Source: Galerina marginata (taxonomy: Eukaryota > Basidiomycota > Agaricomycetes > Agaricales > Galerinaceae). Taken from it: a stretch of 64,000 bases of DNA. Below the pieces are notes generated by a model. It searched no databases. It was not told the origin of the DNA and saw nothing but the letters and a program-made list of their open reading frames with translations. A program made the position numbers and the translations under genes. The stretch spans positions 3,844,001-3,908,000 of the forward strand of contig JAECYW010000003.1 of the NCBI GenBank assembly GCA_023014335.1, written 5' to 3'. Positions 1 to 12,400 of this stretch are shown one piece after another (positions within the stretch are counted from its first letter, which is position 1; every line of letters begins with the position of its first letter).

Positions 1-780
1 TCGTGTTGCCCTGGTTGCTTTTCGGCGATGTTGGAGCGGACGAAGTGGCGAAGGAGGCGACTGCGGAGGCGACGAGTGTGATGGCGGGTGAAAGGCCACG
101 GCCACCGCGCTGGTTGGACTGGAGAGAGGTGGATAAGTGGCACGGGGCTGGCAAGAATGGTGCAGTGAAGCGAGTCGTATTGACTCGCTTCACGACGTAC
201 CTCGCGGGTCTCCCATAGCATGGGTCTCCCCTCGTCCTCTGCCTCCCCTCCAGCATTCTCCATCGTCCAAATGTCGGTCCAAAGCCCCGGAGTTGGTGGG
301 GCGGCTTCGAACGTGGCTGTAAGCTCGTTTTCGTCCCATCCGCGGTCCCGAACTTGGCCCAAGCCTCTCGCGATGTGGCAGCGTGGCGGTGGTTTGTGAT
401 TCGTCGCGTTCATGATCTTTCTGGCTTGCGCAGCGCAGCTGGCCTACATCCCTCTGGCAGGGGGGAGGCGCGCGGCTAGGTGTTTGGGTGTCGGTTCGGT
501 TGGTAGACCTCCAGCTGCGCCAGTGGTATCCCCGGGCTCGAGGATTCACTGCTGGCGCTGACTGGGGAAGGGTGGGAGGAACGAGGGTGGGAGGAGCGAG
601 GGTGGGAGGAGGGGTGGACGACGTGGATGTGCTGAGATGGTTGAAAGAAATGCTTGTTGATCGTGTCGGGCGGAGTTTAAACTGTCCGGACCGATCAATC
701 CCGCGTCAACTCGTCGTCGTCGACGACGTCGGCGAGGAGTGTACTACTAGCTCTTGTGCCTCGTTTGACTAGGATTTGTG
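1..780 (-). repeat. Dispersed GGGAGACCC-hairpin element, copy 1
   Basis: GC-rich stretch without a convincing gene. On the minus strand it carries the module seen elsewhere: a GCCACGT block near 320, two GGGAGACCC motifs at about 200-235, then a perfect 12-bp stem (165-176 with 182-193). Related copies lie near 8100, 15000, 50750 and 51670. Outer limits are not defined. The short open frames here look like by-products of GC-rich sequence. Confidence 0.55.
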
Positions 781-1081
781 GTTGATATGTCATAAATGTT
801 ATTTGAGGTAGAATAATGAAATTTCCGACCTGTAGTTTACAAAAACAGCTCACCTGTGGCAATTGTTGCATTTCGTGGTGATTTCGGGTCGTTGAGAATT
901 GTGAGGTTTCATTGGTATGGCCCCAATGGATTGGAGCACCAAAAAACAGCGGGAAATCTAAGTTTTATCTAATTAAATACTTTCTAGATACTTCCGGAGC
1001 ACAAAAGTGGGTGGGCAAGGTTACCATTTGCAAATGTCGGCTGAAGAGCTGATTTCGCGAGAAATGTTCTTTGTGATTCAT
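781..1081. other. Unannotated AT-richer spacer
   Basis: No gene seen. The last 8 bases (1074-1081, TGATTCAT) are the left target-site duplication of the transposon that follows. Confidence 0.5.
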
Positions 1082-1418
1082 CAAGGGTGTCTCGGGATCT
1101 ATATACCGGACCCGGGGTTGGGTGGTTGGTTCGGCCGTCAGGCCGCTAAATTTTTTTTTAACCTACCTATTTTTTGGTGTAAAAATGGCTCAAATGACAG
1201 CCAAAAGTGACCAGAGAACATATAGACTTGCAATATTGACTATTTACTGCACTCCAGACCACGAAACAGGTGAAGAGAGGAACAAATAACATTGGAGATA
1301 AGCTTAAGATAACGATTAGATGAAGATCACGTTGCAGATAAGTAAAATATCATGATAATCCCGGTGCAATATACATCAAAAACACAGAAACCGCGTTAAA
1401 GGAGAACACTGCGACAGG

Positions 1419-4400
1419 ATGGCATCGGAAGGACCAGTGAGTCTTTTTGAAGTCAACATAAAGATCAGATTACTCACACAAAACGCGACTTCCTCATATT
1501 TATAGGCCGCAATACCGGTGATTCAAGTTGACAGTGAAGGATACGTAACCTGTCCGGACTGCGGCGCAAAGAAGAAATGTGGGACGGCAGGTGTCGAGAA
1601 TATCATGAAGAACCACCGTGGCACAAAGATCTGCAAGGATACACAAGCTAAAAGGGACAGGAACGGCAAAAAAATGAGAGAGGGCTCACTCCTCAGCTTT
1701 ATGCGACCGCGTTCAACAGCGGTGCCTAGTACAGTCAATGCAGAACCAGTACAGCAAGACCCACGCATTGAAATCCCTTTGGTGTCATCAAGTCAGCTTA
1801 AATCTGGATCAGAAAGGGAGAAAACTCGTACGAAATCCGTGTTTGTGCAGGAACTGCGAAGGATCTCGATGGCCCTACCCACGACGATTCCTGAGGCAAC
1901 AGGGACAGATTTGTTGTCGCAGTTTGCCAGTCCGCTGCAGCACGACAATCCAGGCGTTTCGGCAGATGACCTGTGGGAGGAGGTTTTGAACCCGTTCCTG
2001 AAGACGACATTGGGCTGGAATGCGGAGTCTGACTTGGAAGCGGTGATTCGGCGAGGAAGGTTGGGGTTCGACGCAGTGGTTGAGTTTGTGACCCATTTTG
2101 TGGAGACACGAGGGGTGGAGGAGGCGCTCTTCGAAGGAAAACTGGCCCATTTGGTTGAATGTGCGAAGAAGAAAACGTCAGTATTATGTTTCACCATAAT
2201 ATGAACTTGTAGCTGATATCTGAGAGCAAGGTGCATTACCGATCAAACAACAGTAGGCGGACCGCCCCCGAGAATTGATGTAATCAATGTCGACTCCAAA
2301 ATCGAGGAAATTTCTGTCGAGATCTTCACGCCAGGCGTTAGACTTGCTATGGAACCTGCAGCTACAAAAGCAGGGGGTAATTCAACAATGTCAACTTGTG
2401 CCGGGTATATGCCTGACCTTCCTGGTGGACGATCGCCGCATGGAGCATATCCGTTTGCAATCCACGGCAGCCAAAACCCCCCTCCATGGTCCTACTCTGT
2501 CCGGGGAAATGTCTTGGCTCTATTTGCAGATGGATGTCGTGGATTATGCGCCACGACAACCAGCTGCTGCAAGAACTGTCACGACCTTAGAAGAAATGAA
2601 AGATTGGAAGAAATCCTCAGCAGAATGGAGCACGGAGTCCACGAAAACGCACCATTTATTTACCATGGGATTGATGGTCTCATCGGTCTCCTACAACGCA
2701 AAAACGAACGTATCGACTTCCACAGATTAAAGGGACTTAATCAAACACGCAGTCTTCTCCGAAAAGCAAAGGCTCTCGATAACCACAAGCAATTTATGAC
2801 GGCCATCGCGAGTGGGAACATTGAGCAAGTTGATCGGCTCATACGGATTGCGCTCGGGCAAAAAAAGGGGATCTCGGCGATTTTGGAACTAATGGATGGG
2901 GCGGCCAACGGGGTATACAAACCCAAAAGCTATAGCGAGAAAGAGGCGATGATGGGGTTAGTGTTGTTACGACTTGGAGGCAGTCAATTAGCAGCATTTG
3001 GACAGAAAGCACTGGGCTTACCAAGCCGCGGCACACTGGGCACGCGAACCATTGTGCCTCCGATTATCCCTTCCTATACGGTCCCATCCATACTCGAGAT
3101 TGGAGAAAACATCATAGCGTCTTTCGAGAGTGTGATGGATGTGGTTCGAGCCCAAGGTGGTGTTGTTCACGCGGTGTTGATGTTCGATGAAATCGCTTCC
3201 GAAAAGAGAATCAGGGTCGACCGAAAACGGGATGTCTTCTTGGGCGTATGTCGGCAGCATGGAGGGAAAACCTCCCTCAAGTTTGTGAATGAGGGTGACA
3301 TGGAGGAGCTGTTTCACTCTTTAGATGACGATGAAGCTCATTATGCAGCGGAGGTAAATTTTACGCTTTGGGCTATTTGATTCCGTTGATCGTGCTATTT
3401 ATAGGCCACAGTTGGCGCGCTTGGACTCCTCTGCGAAAACAATCGTATTTACCCAGCGAGGGTTATATTAATCTCTGGGGACTGCAAAAAGGAAACAGGA
3501 GAAGAGCACGCCACCGTCCTACAGACCACTCTAGACGCGGTGGATCGGAAACGCGAATTTATTGACCTCCGAGTCACCTGTCTTGCATCTGACGGTGAAA
3601 AGCGTCGCGGATCTGCGATGGTGCTACTTACCTTCAAGAACACCCTCAATTCTCAATCGCCAATATATCAACTACTGTCTCCTCTTGTCTTCATGGATTT
3701 CCACGTTGGGTTTGATGACTTAACACCTGATAAAGACTGGAAACATGTCTTCAAACGGATTCGGAACCTTATGCTTCGGGAGCGGGGGATTGTGATCCAT
3801 CATGTGCAAGATGGCCCTATTCAAGGCTCTCGTATCACACCATCTATACTTCGGGTTCATCTTACTGCCGAAGGTGCAACTCAAGACCACATTCGCGCCT
3901 CATTCAATCCTAAAGACCTTCAAGATGTTTGTCTTGCATTTAATCTGCTGAAAGATGTCTGGTCGCTTCCGAGGACACCTTCAACATCAAACCTTGGCAA
4001 TGGCCATTCTCTGGGATTTTTACACCTTCGTGAGGCCCTCTGGATATCCAGAAAGCTTCTTTTCCACACCGTATTCCCCTATGTCTGCATCGACCTATCA
4101 CTCTCCGAGCAGCTCGAACATCTAAGCGCTGCTGCACATCTCTACTTGCTTCTTTTTCGCTGTGGCGGAAAGAATTTTATACCAACTGACCTCTACGTAG
4201 ATTTGATGATTATGATCAAGAATGCTTACTTTTGTGTTGCCAAAGCCAAGGTCGACAATCCCCGGGGTTCGTTCTGGATTATTCTTCTGGGAACAGATCG
4301 GTTAGAAGAGCTCTTTGGAATTCTCCGTACCATGGTTGGCAATGATGTCAATCTCGATATTCTCCAATTGGCCGAACGAATCAGTGGAACCACAGAGGTT

Positions 4401-7298
4401 GCCAACATCTTTGCAAAGTATCCAGAATGGGATCGCGCACCTCGTCGTCTCAAATTACCGTCGCTCACGCGGAATTCGGGTGAAATCACAGCAAAATCTG
4501 ATCACCTTAAACCTAGCTCCTGGGTTGGGGATGTAAAACTCAGCAACGTCTCTCTACAAACCTCCTGGAAGCGTGGCCGACGCTTAATCGAAACAGAGTT
4601 TCCCGAGTTCTCGAACACATTCAAAGAGATGGAAGCCGAAAAGGATATTACAATACTTTCACCATCCGGCATGCTTCTTGTCAATATTCCTCTTCCAGAT
4701 GATGATATTGACGAGAGTCTTGAAGAGGTTTTGCAGCCGTTACCTTCTCAGATTGTCATCCCATCAACCTCCCGAGACGCAGCCGATATTCGAGTTGAGG
4801 TGGAAGATGGCCTTGCTAATGAACTGGTGCAGGCCACCTCGGCCGACAAATCACGATCAGTAAACTTCCAGGGTCAAGAAATGTCTAAAGAGAAAGGCCT
4901 CAGGCTTTACAGCAAATATCGCAACACGCCTGGGTCAATGGATAGGCTAAAACGAGTGCGAGGTGATGAGCGTCATTTAAATCCTGGGGCAGAAAATTAC
5001 GGTGCACACTCACCCGAAGCTACCAATATCAACGAGTCCGAATCTGACCTGATTATCTCGGATCCGGTTGCTAGTCTTTTGCGATGCGACAGCCGTGTTT
5101 GGTTATGCATTGGTGAGGTAAATGGGATAAAGGTGGATGGAAAGCCCGTCGATTGCGTCAATTGTGACCTTTTGATGGAATCCACCGTCTCGATTTCGTA
5201 CCAAATTCTGGGTCTGCGACCATCGGATTCTCAGGACGATCCAACTCTGAAGTTTGACTGGAGAACATACCCGATCAAAGAGCGTACATTTACTGCTCCA
5301 GGACGATTAATCCAACCTATCGATCCAAACACATCAACGCCGACATCGATAAAGGACGCGATATTTTATTTGTTGGATAGCCGCTTTCTTGTTGCTCTTG
5401 CAGCTAGTCTTTTCGAAAGTCTGAGGCCTTCGGATGTCAAGTCAGTCCCGAAAATTGGGCTTGGGATTGAATTCCCTTACCGTGAACGGTTGGGTGCGTC
5501 CGCAGATAATCAAAAAATGATATTCATTGTAACCTTACGATTTTTGTTAGGAAAAGCGTGTTTCCTTTGCGAGAAAGGCGTCCTCACCGGAAGTGTCAAC
5601 ATTGACGGCAGAGATTCCATCACATGCCCATCCTGCACATTGCCATCTGTCTCCCTCGACCTTGGCAAAGGGCCACGTCTCCTCGAACATTTTGGCGCCC
5701 ACATTTTGTTCGACCAAAATATAAACCGTGTGGATGAACCTTGCGGTCTTTGTCTACGACCAGCTGCTCTGTGCCATTACTACCTAAAAAAAGGGCGAGG
5801 CATCAATGGAAAGCTGAAGGTAGATAAGGATAGAACACGATCTTGCCTTATAACGTCCACATTTTCGTACACCATCGCTTCGGCCTCGACACCATCTTCT
5901 CCTTGTTCGAATGTCCCCATTCTCTGTCCTCTCTGCTCAAAACTCGAGCCTGCAGTGTGGCGCTACAATCTCAGATATCATTTCAGTGCCGCCCATCCGA
6001 ATGCTGACCTGAAGAAATACACTCACTTATGGGAGCTTTCGACATTCGAGACCGACGAGATGGAAATGATATGGGACGCCCGTCAGCGCGTGGTGGTCAA
6101 ACGACCTCGAAAATTAAAAAGACCTCCTCTTGTTGTCTCGGAAGCCCATCGTTCCCAAATTCCTACAAGGTATGTCGATTATCGATCGCGGTCAGTCAGA
6201 AACTGATCGGTTTCTCTTCTAGTGACGGCGGAAAAGGAAAAGAACGAGAGAAAGAGCCGTTGACAAGTGACTCGGACGATGAATAGGCAAATGCACGGGT
6301 AACCCTCGGGTATCCCGGCGCCTACCCGTACCCGTACCCGCAAGGACCCGTACCCGCAACCCGCACGGGTTTACCCGTCAAAACGAGCCCAAGAACGTCG
6401 AAAACGGGTGAGAAATGAATGAGATAGGGCTAATTTCGACGAATTTCACGAAATTAGCTCTATCTCATTCAATTCTGGCCCAAAAAACATGTTCTTGGGC
6501 TCGTTTTAAAGGTCACTGGTATGCGGATCGCTACCCGTACCCGTACCCGTCGATACCCTTACCCGCGACCCGTGCGGGTACACCGTACCCGTGCATTTCC
6601 CTAACGATGAAGGCAGGGATGAAGGTTTAGAAGATCAGCAATTGGAGTCCGAGTCCGATTCTGATTCGGACAGCCCAGTGGATAGAAGCAAGACACCTGA
6701 ATTGTCGATGCCGGATGCGCAGACTCAAACTGACAGCTTGGGTAATGAGCTAACCACCGAAATTCACGCGCCCATCATAGACGGCTCACAATCGGATGGC
6801 CAATCCTTTCAAATAAGCTCAGTGAGTCACGAAATGCACACACATCTAGGAAATAATAATTTTATTTAATCAGAACATACCAAACCAGTCGGAACAAAGA
6901 GAACTGGCCAAAGAAACCAGCAGCAATTCAACAGACATGGAAGTGGAAGCCGAGGAGCCCTCGACAGTTCTTGGCATTGCAAGCCAGGCTACTAGCGGAC
7001 CCTCAGGGAGACGAGAGCGTCACAAGAGAAACCTTGTTCTTGATGATTGTCTCTGCGGAGACCGAGTGGATCCTTCTGCAAGCAACGCAGTTCAGTGCAA
7101 GCGCAATGGATGCGAGACTGTATGGGTGAGTAACTTGTTCATATCACTTTATTCTATTGCAGAGTCCTTTGTAACTCACATTAAATGATTTAGTATCACT
7201 TGTCATGTGTCTCACTTGACCAGGGACAGAGAAACTGGGTATGCGAGGCTTGTGGGACGTCAAGGGCAGGACGAGGCGGAAAAATTGCACGGCGATGA
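1419..7298 (+). CDS. P-superfamily-like transposase with N-terminal zinc finger and C-terminal PHD finger (interrupted by a MITE)
   Basis: Predicted exons are 1419-1436, 1506-2176, 2231-3353, 3405-6169, 6223-6283 continued at 6612-6821, 6874-7125 and 7194-7298. Together they total 5205 nt, or 1734 aa plus stop. The start ATGGCATCG opens an 18-nt first exon before a GTGAGT donor. Residues ~25-55 hold a CPDC...H...C zinc-finger-like motif. The RNase H-like core resembles P/THAP9 transposases: LMFDE (Asp ~549), SDGE (Asp ~667), KRIRN, and DRLEELFGILR (Glu ~905). Cys/His clusters (CFLC, CPSC, CPLC...H) follow. A PHD finger occupies ~1675-1720 (CLCG...C...C...WYHLSC...WVCEAC) and is split by the last intron. 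A 320-bp MITE puts a TAG in frame after residue ~1546, so the PHD finger would be lost unless the MITE is removed. P rather than KDZ or hAT membership is a motif-based inference. Confidence 0.75.
6284..6603. mobile_element. 320-bp hAT-type MITE in a transposase exon
   Basis: Ends are TAGGCAAATGCACGGGTA and its near-perfect inverse TACCCGTGCATTTCCCTA. It is flanked by the 8-bp duplication ACGATGAA (6276-6283 and 6604-6611). The interior is rich in ACCCGTACCCG repeats. The first three bases (TAG) fall in frame as a stop codon of the host gene. Deleting the element plus one TSD (328 bp) joins the two acidic Asp/Glu/Ser-rich coding segments in frame. Confidence 0.85.
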
Positions 7299-7423
7299 CA
7301 TCATATTTCCTAATATAGATATGTGCCTGATTACGTTGGCTGGTTGGTTCAGCGAAAGTTCAATAAAAAAAAATCGGAACCCCAGGTGCAATTTTTTAAT
7401 CTTCGAACACCCTTGTGATTCAT

Positions 7424-7640
7424 GTCATTTGAATGCATTAGCTCTACGTCCTTTGTGTAGACCCGGTATATACTCAGAAAATTCTTGTAATGTATTGTAA
7501 TTACTATTTTCTATAAACTGAAGTCGTTCATATGCACAGAACAGGGATACTAAGTTGATAAAGGTGTATTAAGTCGAACTCGAATGTCTGTAAATCACCA
7601 TTCAGTCTAGCAGAACACAAATCAACGATATCAGACTACA
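7424..7640. other. Spacer between transposon and next repeat
   Basis: AT-rich sequence after the right TSD of the first transposon. No gene or repeat recognised. Confidence 0.4.
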
Positions 7641-9170
7641 AAACTTGCCCTCGGAGGCCGTTATTAAGGCTTTAAATACATATTATATGAGTTTCCGACA
7701 TGTAATTTTACTATCAGTACAGCTAGTATTGCTTTCCGAGACGTCCTCGACAGTGAGCAACCTCCCGAGGCCGACCGGGTCGTGTGATCCAGCCAATCGC
7801 ATCGCTTTCCGAAAGCGGTGACGATGGCATCAACAGCCATCAAAGCTGCGAATCTTCAACCTCGACCACCACCACGTCGCCTCCCTTGCTCGTCCGCTGG
7901 CCAAAAGCTTCAAGAAACATACTGTAAGTCTTTTAATGGTTTTAATATGTACATTTTAACTAATATTTCAACTTTTCACAGCTTTTTAAGCCTCGCACAG
8001 CACGAACCAACATGACACAGCGCGCCGCCACGTCACGAGCCCCCCCTTTTCAACCCGAGGGCTGTGGGCCGACGTCTGGATGGTAAAGTGGGTTAGCGGG
8101 GTGAAGAATACAAAGGGGAGACCCGTGAAGTGGGAGACCCACCAGGTACGTCGTGAAACGAGTCGCAAGACTCGTTTCACTGTTCTTTTCTGTCCCCACC
8201 CACTCCACTACTCACCGAATACCTCCAGGCCAACTCCACCTTGTAGAGGGTGCCTCTACCCGCCCGCTCCTCATCCTCTGCTTGATCACCGTCGACCTGC
8301 GAGTTGCCGCCTGTGTGGCTATCCATCAGCTACCCCCTCCCATTGGCTCCATCCCCGCCTCTTGAGACGCCCGACCACGAGCAGCAGTATGACAACTGCT
8401 GCTCCTGGTATGCGTGTGGGCGAGCAACGGCAGCGGAAACGATGCCGCTGCTCGTGGCTTGGAGGCGGGCAGCTGGCCAGCAGCAATGCGCAGGGCTTAG
8501 CTCGCGTCGCCCACCTGCAGCCTCCCTTCGACGTCTCAAGACTGAACGACCGCGGCCGGCACCAGCATCAACGCCGCCACGAGCTGCGACGATGACGACG
8601 ATGACGACGATACAGCAGCAGCCTTGCTGCTTGTCGGTCGCGGCGGTTGAAGTGGAGCAGCAGCAGCCTTTCGCTGTTTCTGCTGAGTCACAGCGGCTTA
8701 CGAGGCGATGCAAGCGAGCTGTTGGAGCTGCTGAGCAGAGCTACCGTGCCTGCACCTGCCCCCACCTCCATCGGCCCCGTCACAATCTCTCCCGCCTTCG
8801 CCTTCTGTCCCCAAACGCCACATCACCCACGTCCCCCAGTCCATTGCCCAAGCCACACATGGTAACGCACAGGAGATGACGTGGTGTAGGTGGTCGAGCG
8901 TCTTCGACTGGTGTCGAGGCCGGGGGTATGGGAGCTGGAGACAGAGATGGGATGGTCCCGTGTCGGTACCACTGCACTGGGGAACGGCGGCCTGATGCTA
9001 ACGGACGTCGAAGCGTGGACAACGCCTCCGTCGGCAGCCCTTTATGTCTACAGGGATTGTGCATTACCACCCATGCACAATCTCTAGCTGTAGTATATAT
9101 AAATGTATGTATTAGTAGTACAATGTAATATAATAAGATTTATAATTGTAAATCTACGATGGTCAAAGCT
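7641..9170 (+). repeat. Dispersed GGGAGACCC-hairpin element, copy 2
   Basis: The core lies at about 8010-8185: a GCCACGTCACGAGCCCC block, GTGGGCCGACGTC, two GGGAGACCC-type motifs (about 8114-8140) and a perfect 12-bp stem (8153-8164 with 8169-8180) closed by GCAA. Upstream, an intron-like TGTAAGTC...CACAG stretch (about 7923-7981) also has a counterpart near 16062-16122. Overlapping GC-rich open frames on both strands at 8080-8880 are most likely chance. The element class is unknown and the outer limits are approximate. Confidence 0.5.
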
Positions 9171-9421
9171 TCAACCAGTCAGGATGCCGAATAAGGAAAG
9201 CTGAGAAGTCCATGATGCTAGTGTTGCCGTTGCTCGGCTCAGCTCAGCTCCAGCTCAGCTCACATGGCTTTTGTGCCTTTGAAAGCTGAAGTCGAGCCCA
9301 GTCATTTGTCTAATGGCTCCGAGCCAGGTGCAGCGGCTCAAGCTTAGCTCAGCTGGTGGCTTGTAGCCAAAAATGGAACAAAACGTCAGTGGTGACATTT
9401 AAACGCCATTGTCAACAGTAT

Positions 9422-12400
9422 TTACAAGGATAAACTCTGAATATAAGTATGTACATCCGCAGGAACGTACTCCGGGGCAGCTGTAGCTTCTTCTAAGAAC
9501 TGGAGCACTTCTTTCTCGCTGGTTCCTGCTGTAAAATTGAGGTGAGTACCATTTTTCATCGAAAATTTGAGCATTTGGAGCCGCTCCATTAAAATCTCTG
9601 CGATTCGGTTTCTACAGTCGGTCATGGTTTCTTTGGCAGAAGAAAAAACACGTTCACAAGGTACTGCAGAGCCTTGAATAGGGAGGTAGTCCAAGGCAGC
9701 AAGAAAGAGAGTGGGATAGCAAAGCTGATTTTCCTGTTCGTAGCGTGAGAACGAACTCGGGACACGATACGACGTTGATAACCCACCTGCCAGAATACGA
9801 TGCTGCTGGTTCCGGTATGTGTATCCAAAAGGTATGCATCAATTTCTTGATCAAGGCCTTGGTTTTGATTACGAGTGGCAGGCCTATTGAAGCCAAGAAT
9901 CTCGTCGGCGGTTCGACTGGGAATGGTGCTGCGACCAAGGCGATTAGCGCGGGAGCGCAACGGTGTGAAATGGGCGCTGGCATTTGGATTCGGGACTGGC
10001 GGTAATTGCGAGGCCGCGGCCGCTGGTGCCTGTGGAGGATTTGATGATTCCCGCTGGCGTTGGACTCGTGCATGGTATGGTAATAACTGGGCAGTAGTAT
10101 TAGAGAATGTGCAGAATGTATAACTTTCGTTGCTTACGGTGCGACGAAAGAGGTTCTTTGCCCACAGAAACTTATCCGGTTCGTGATCGGTGTAATACCG
10201 CAACTTCATAGTTGGGTTGAGGACTGAAAGAACAAAAATTGAGTGCAAATTTCACAACTGAAAGTGCGGGGCCAAAGAAAATGGTGTACCCATTGAAATG
10301 ACGTAGGCGGGAACCAATTCCGTACGCTCGCGATAAACGGCCAACTTATCGGGGCCCTTCTGAATAACTTCACATTCAGGACCGCCATGGTAGGACTGTT
10401 GCTGATCAGTCCATGTGCGAATCATAGCTTCAAATGACGGAATGGCATCGCAAAGGGTCGGTGTTTTTTTGGCAGAAAGACGCTGCTGAAAGGCGAAGGG
10501 AACCTGATGAATTATATAAGATTAACTTATACCTGGAGTTGTGAGGAATGCACTTTACCAGTAGAATTTCACGAGCTGTTGCAAGCGCGTTCCATTCATC
10601 ATTGTCAAGTCGGTATTTTTCAAGTTCCTGAAACTCAGGAATATTGAGGAATTCATTAATGGACTGAAAGTTTCCGACATTAATTTTTGTAAATGAAGCT
10701 GAATGTGTCATGAACATACCTCCTCTAGAAACAGTGCACGCTCAATCATTAGGAGTGCCGACGACCACCGAGTGTCAACATCTCGGAGCAGCTGAAGATC
10801 TTTCCCAAGCAATCTGTTCACGATCTGAGAAAATTGCTGCCGGCGAAGCGACGATGAACGAATCTACAAAAGTCAATTAATAGATGCCTTTATCATAGAT
10901 AAAGAATAAGCTTACGACACGAATAAGGGCCCGAATGGTAGCAATTGGGTCATTCTCTACCCTATCAAGAAAAGTGCGCTGTTCTGCCTCTGTTGCAGGA
11001 TCTCTTGCATAATCAAGATCTGTCAACGCCGAGAGAATTGCCTGACATGCAAGGTTAACAATATGGGGAAAACATCTGGCATAGACTCGGAATTGAGTAA
11101 CTCGAACATCAGCAACTGATCACAAGAATTCTACCTAATCCTATTCTCGACACGATCAAAAGGAATACCCCGCTTTCGAAGCTCTTCCTCGAGCTTGGCC
11201 ATAAAGGTATCATTATTGCTTGCATTGTCCAATGTGACCCAGCCAAGCTAGAAGTGAATTTGGCAAAAAATAAATACAACCATCAAAATCGGGCTTACTT
11301 TGTGTGCGACACCAATACGGTCAAGAACGTGGAGAAAAGCATGCGCAAGATGTTTGCCAGTGTGGTGGCCTGGGACGCAATGGAATCCGATGAGTTCCGA
11401 ACGTAGCCGGAGACTATACTGAAGCCCTTGAGGTGTCGTCATAGGTACGGCCTCCAGCCAGTGTCCAGTCACAGCCATGAACGGCGATAAGTTCTTATCA
11501 GTCCATAAGTCCATTGTCGACGCAAATTTTCCGACAGCGTTCTGATTACACATGTCAGTAAGATGATGGAAGTCGTTTAGATGGAAGTCATTGAAATATA
11601 GCAAATACCTTTATGTCATCCTGCAGGTTGCTCAGGTGTTGATCCCACATCTCGCCTATCCGTGTTCGGACCTGGGTTCTTTGAGGTATATCGGCGTCGG
11701 TGAGCTCCTCACGAAGCATAAGAAATATAGCCCGCAACTGCGGACTCTCTATCACATTAAGTGACTGAACAATTTTAGCTGTTATTCAATGATTTAAACA
11801 TGAGAACATACTTGGTCGTCGGCAACAATGAATTCCACAATTGCACTAATGAAAGCTTCGGGGGTATAGGTTTGCTTGAGCCGTGGCGGCTCATTTGCGC
11901 TGGCCTGTTCCCCTCTTCTCTGTCGGTACTCTTCAACGCGATCTCGTGTTACCTTTGTGTCGCCAATTGGAATCTTGAACTTGTCACAAGAGTCCACCCA
12001 GGGTTCAAGATGTTCGTTACAAAGGTGAGTACGTAGGACCCAAGGGGTAGGGAAGAAAAAAATCGGGGATATCATGTTGTTTTTTGCGTTTAAGGATTCT
12101 CGGACCCTCCCCCCCTCCCCCCATTTCCTAATTTGGACGCGTTCCTGATGACAAATTTATATTAGTCATGTTAAATTGTCAACTTCTTGCCTCGGTCCGA
12201 CTCGCTCTCTATTTTCTCCAGTCTGTGCAAGGTCTGCGGTTGTCCTGTGTTCATTGCCGCAAGACTAATCTGGTTCATTTTTGAGTCGCGTCTGTCATTG
12301 GTACATAAGATCTTCTCTTTATCGTCGGCTTTGACCATGTAGTGGCTTAATGTCACACCAAATTGCAAGTCCGGGGCTGCAAAATCGCTAAAATCAAGCT

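Larger units (their letters stand above)
1082..7415 (+). mobile_element. Complete P-element-like DNA transposon, 6.3 kb
   Basis: Both ends are visible. The left terminus begins CAAGGGTGT (1082 on) and the right terminus ends ACACCCTTG (to 7415). About 38 bp of each end form an imperfect inverted repeat; conserved blocks include CAAGGGTGT and CTGGGGTT/CCGGGGTT. The element is flanked by a perfect 8-bp duplication, TGATTCAT, at 1074-1081 and 7416-7423. The single internal gene fills most of it. An 8-bp duplication fits P, hAT and some other superfamilies; the transposase motifs favour P. The perfect TSD argues for fairly recent transposition. Confidence 0.85.

Noticed and set aside
1518..1520. 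GTG as the start of the first transposon's protein
   Set aside because: An upstream ATG (1419) with a GTGAGT...TATAG intron gives a normal eukaryotic start in frame.
8080..8880. Overlapping open frames of 60-190 codons on both strands
   Set aside because: GC-rich, low-complexity translations (poly-Ser, Pro, Arg) with no family features, inside a repeated element; the same pattern occurs near 14000-15100 and 16200-16750.
9215..9218. Exact left border and TSD of the hAT element
   Set aside because: Four extra bases separate the putative TSD from TAGTG, so an exact 8-bp duplication cannot be claimed.
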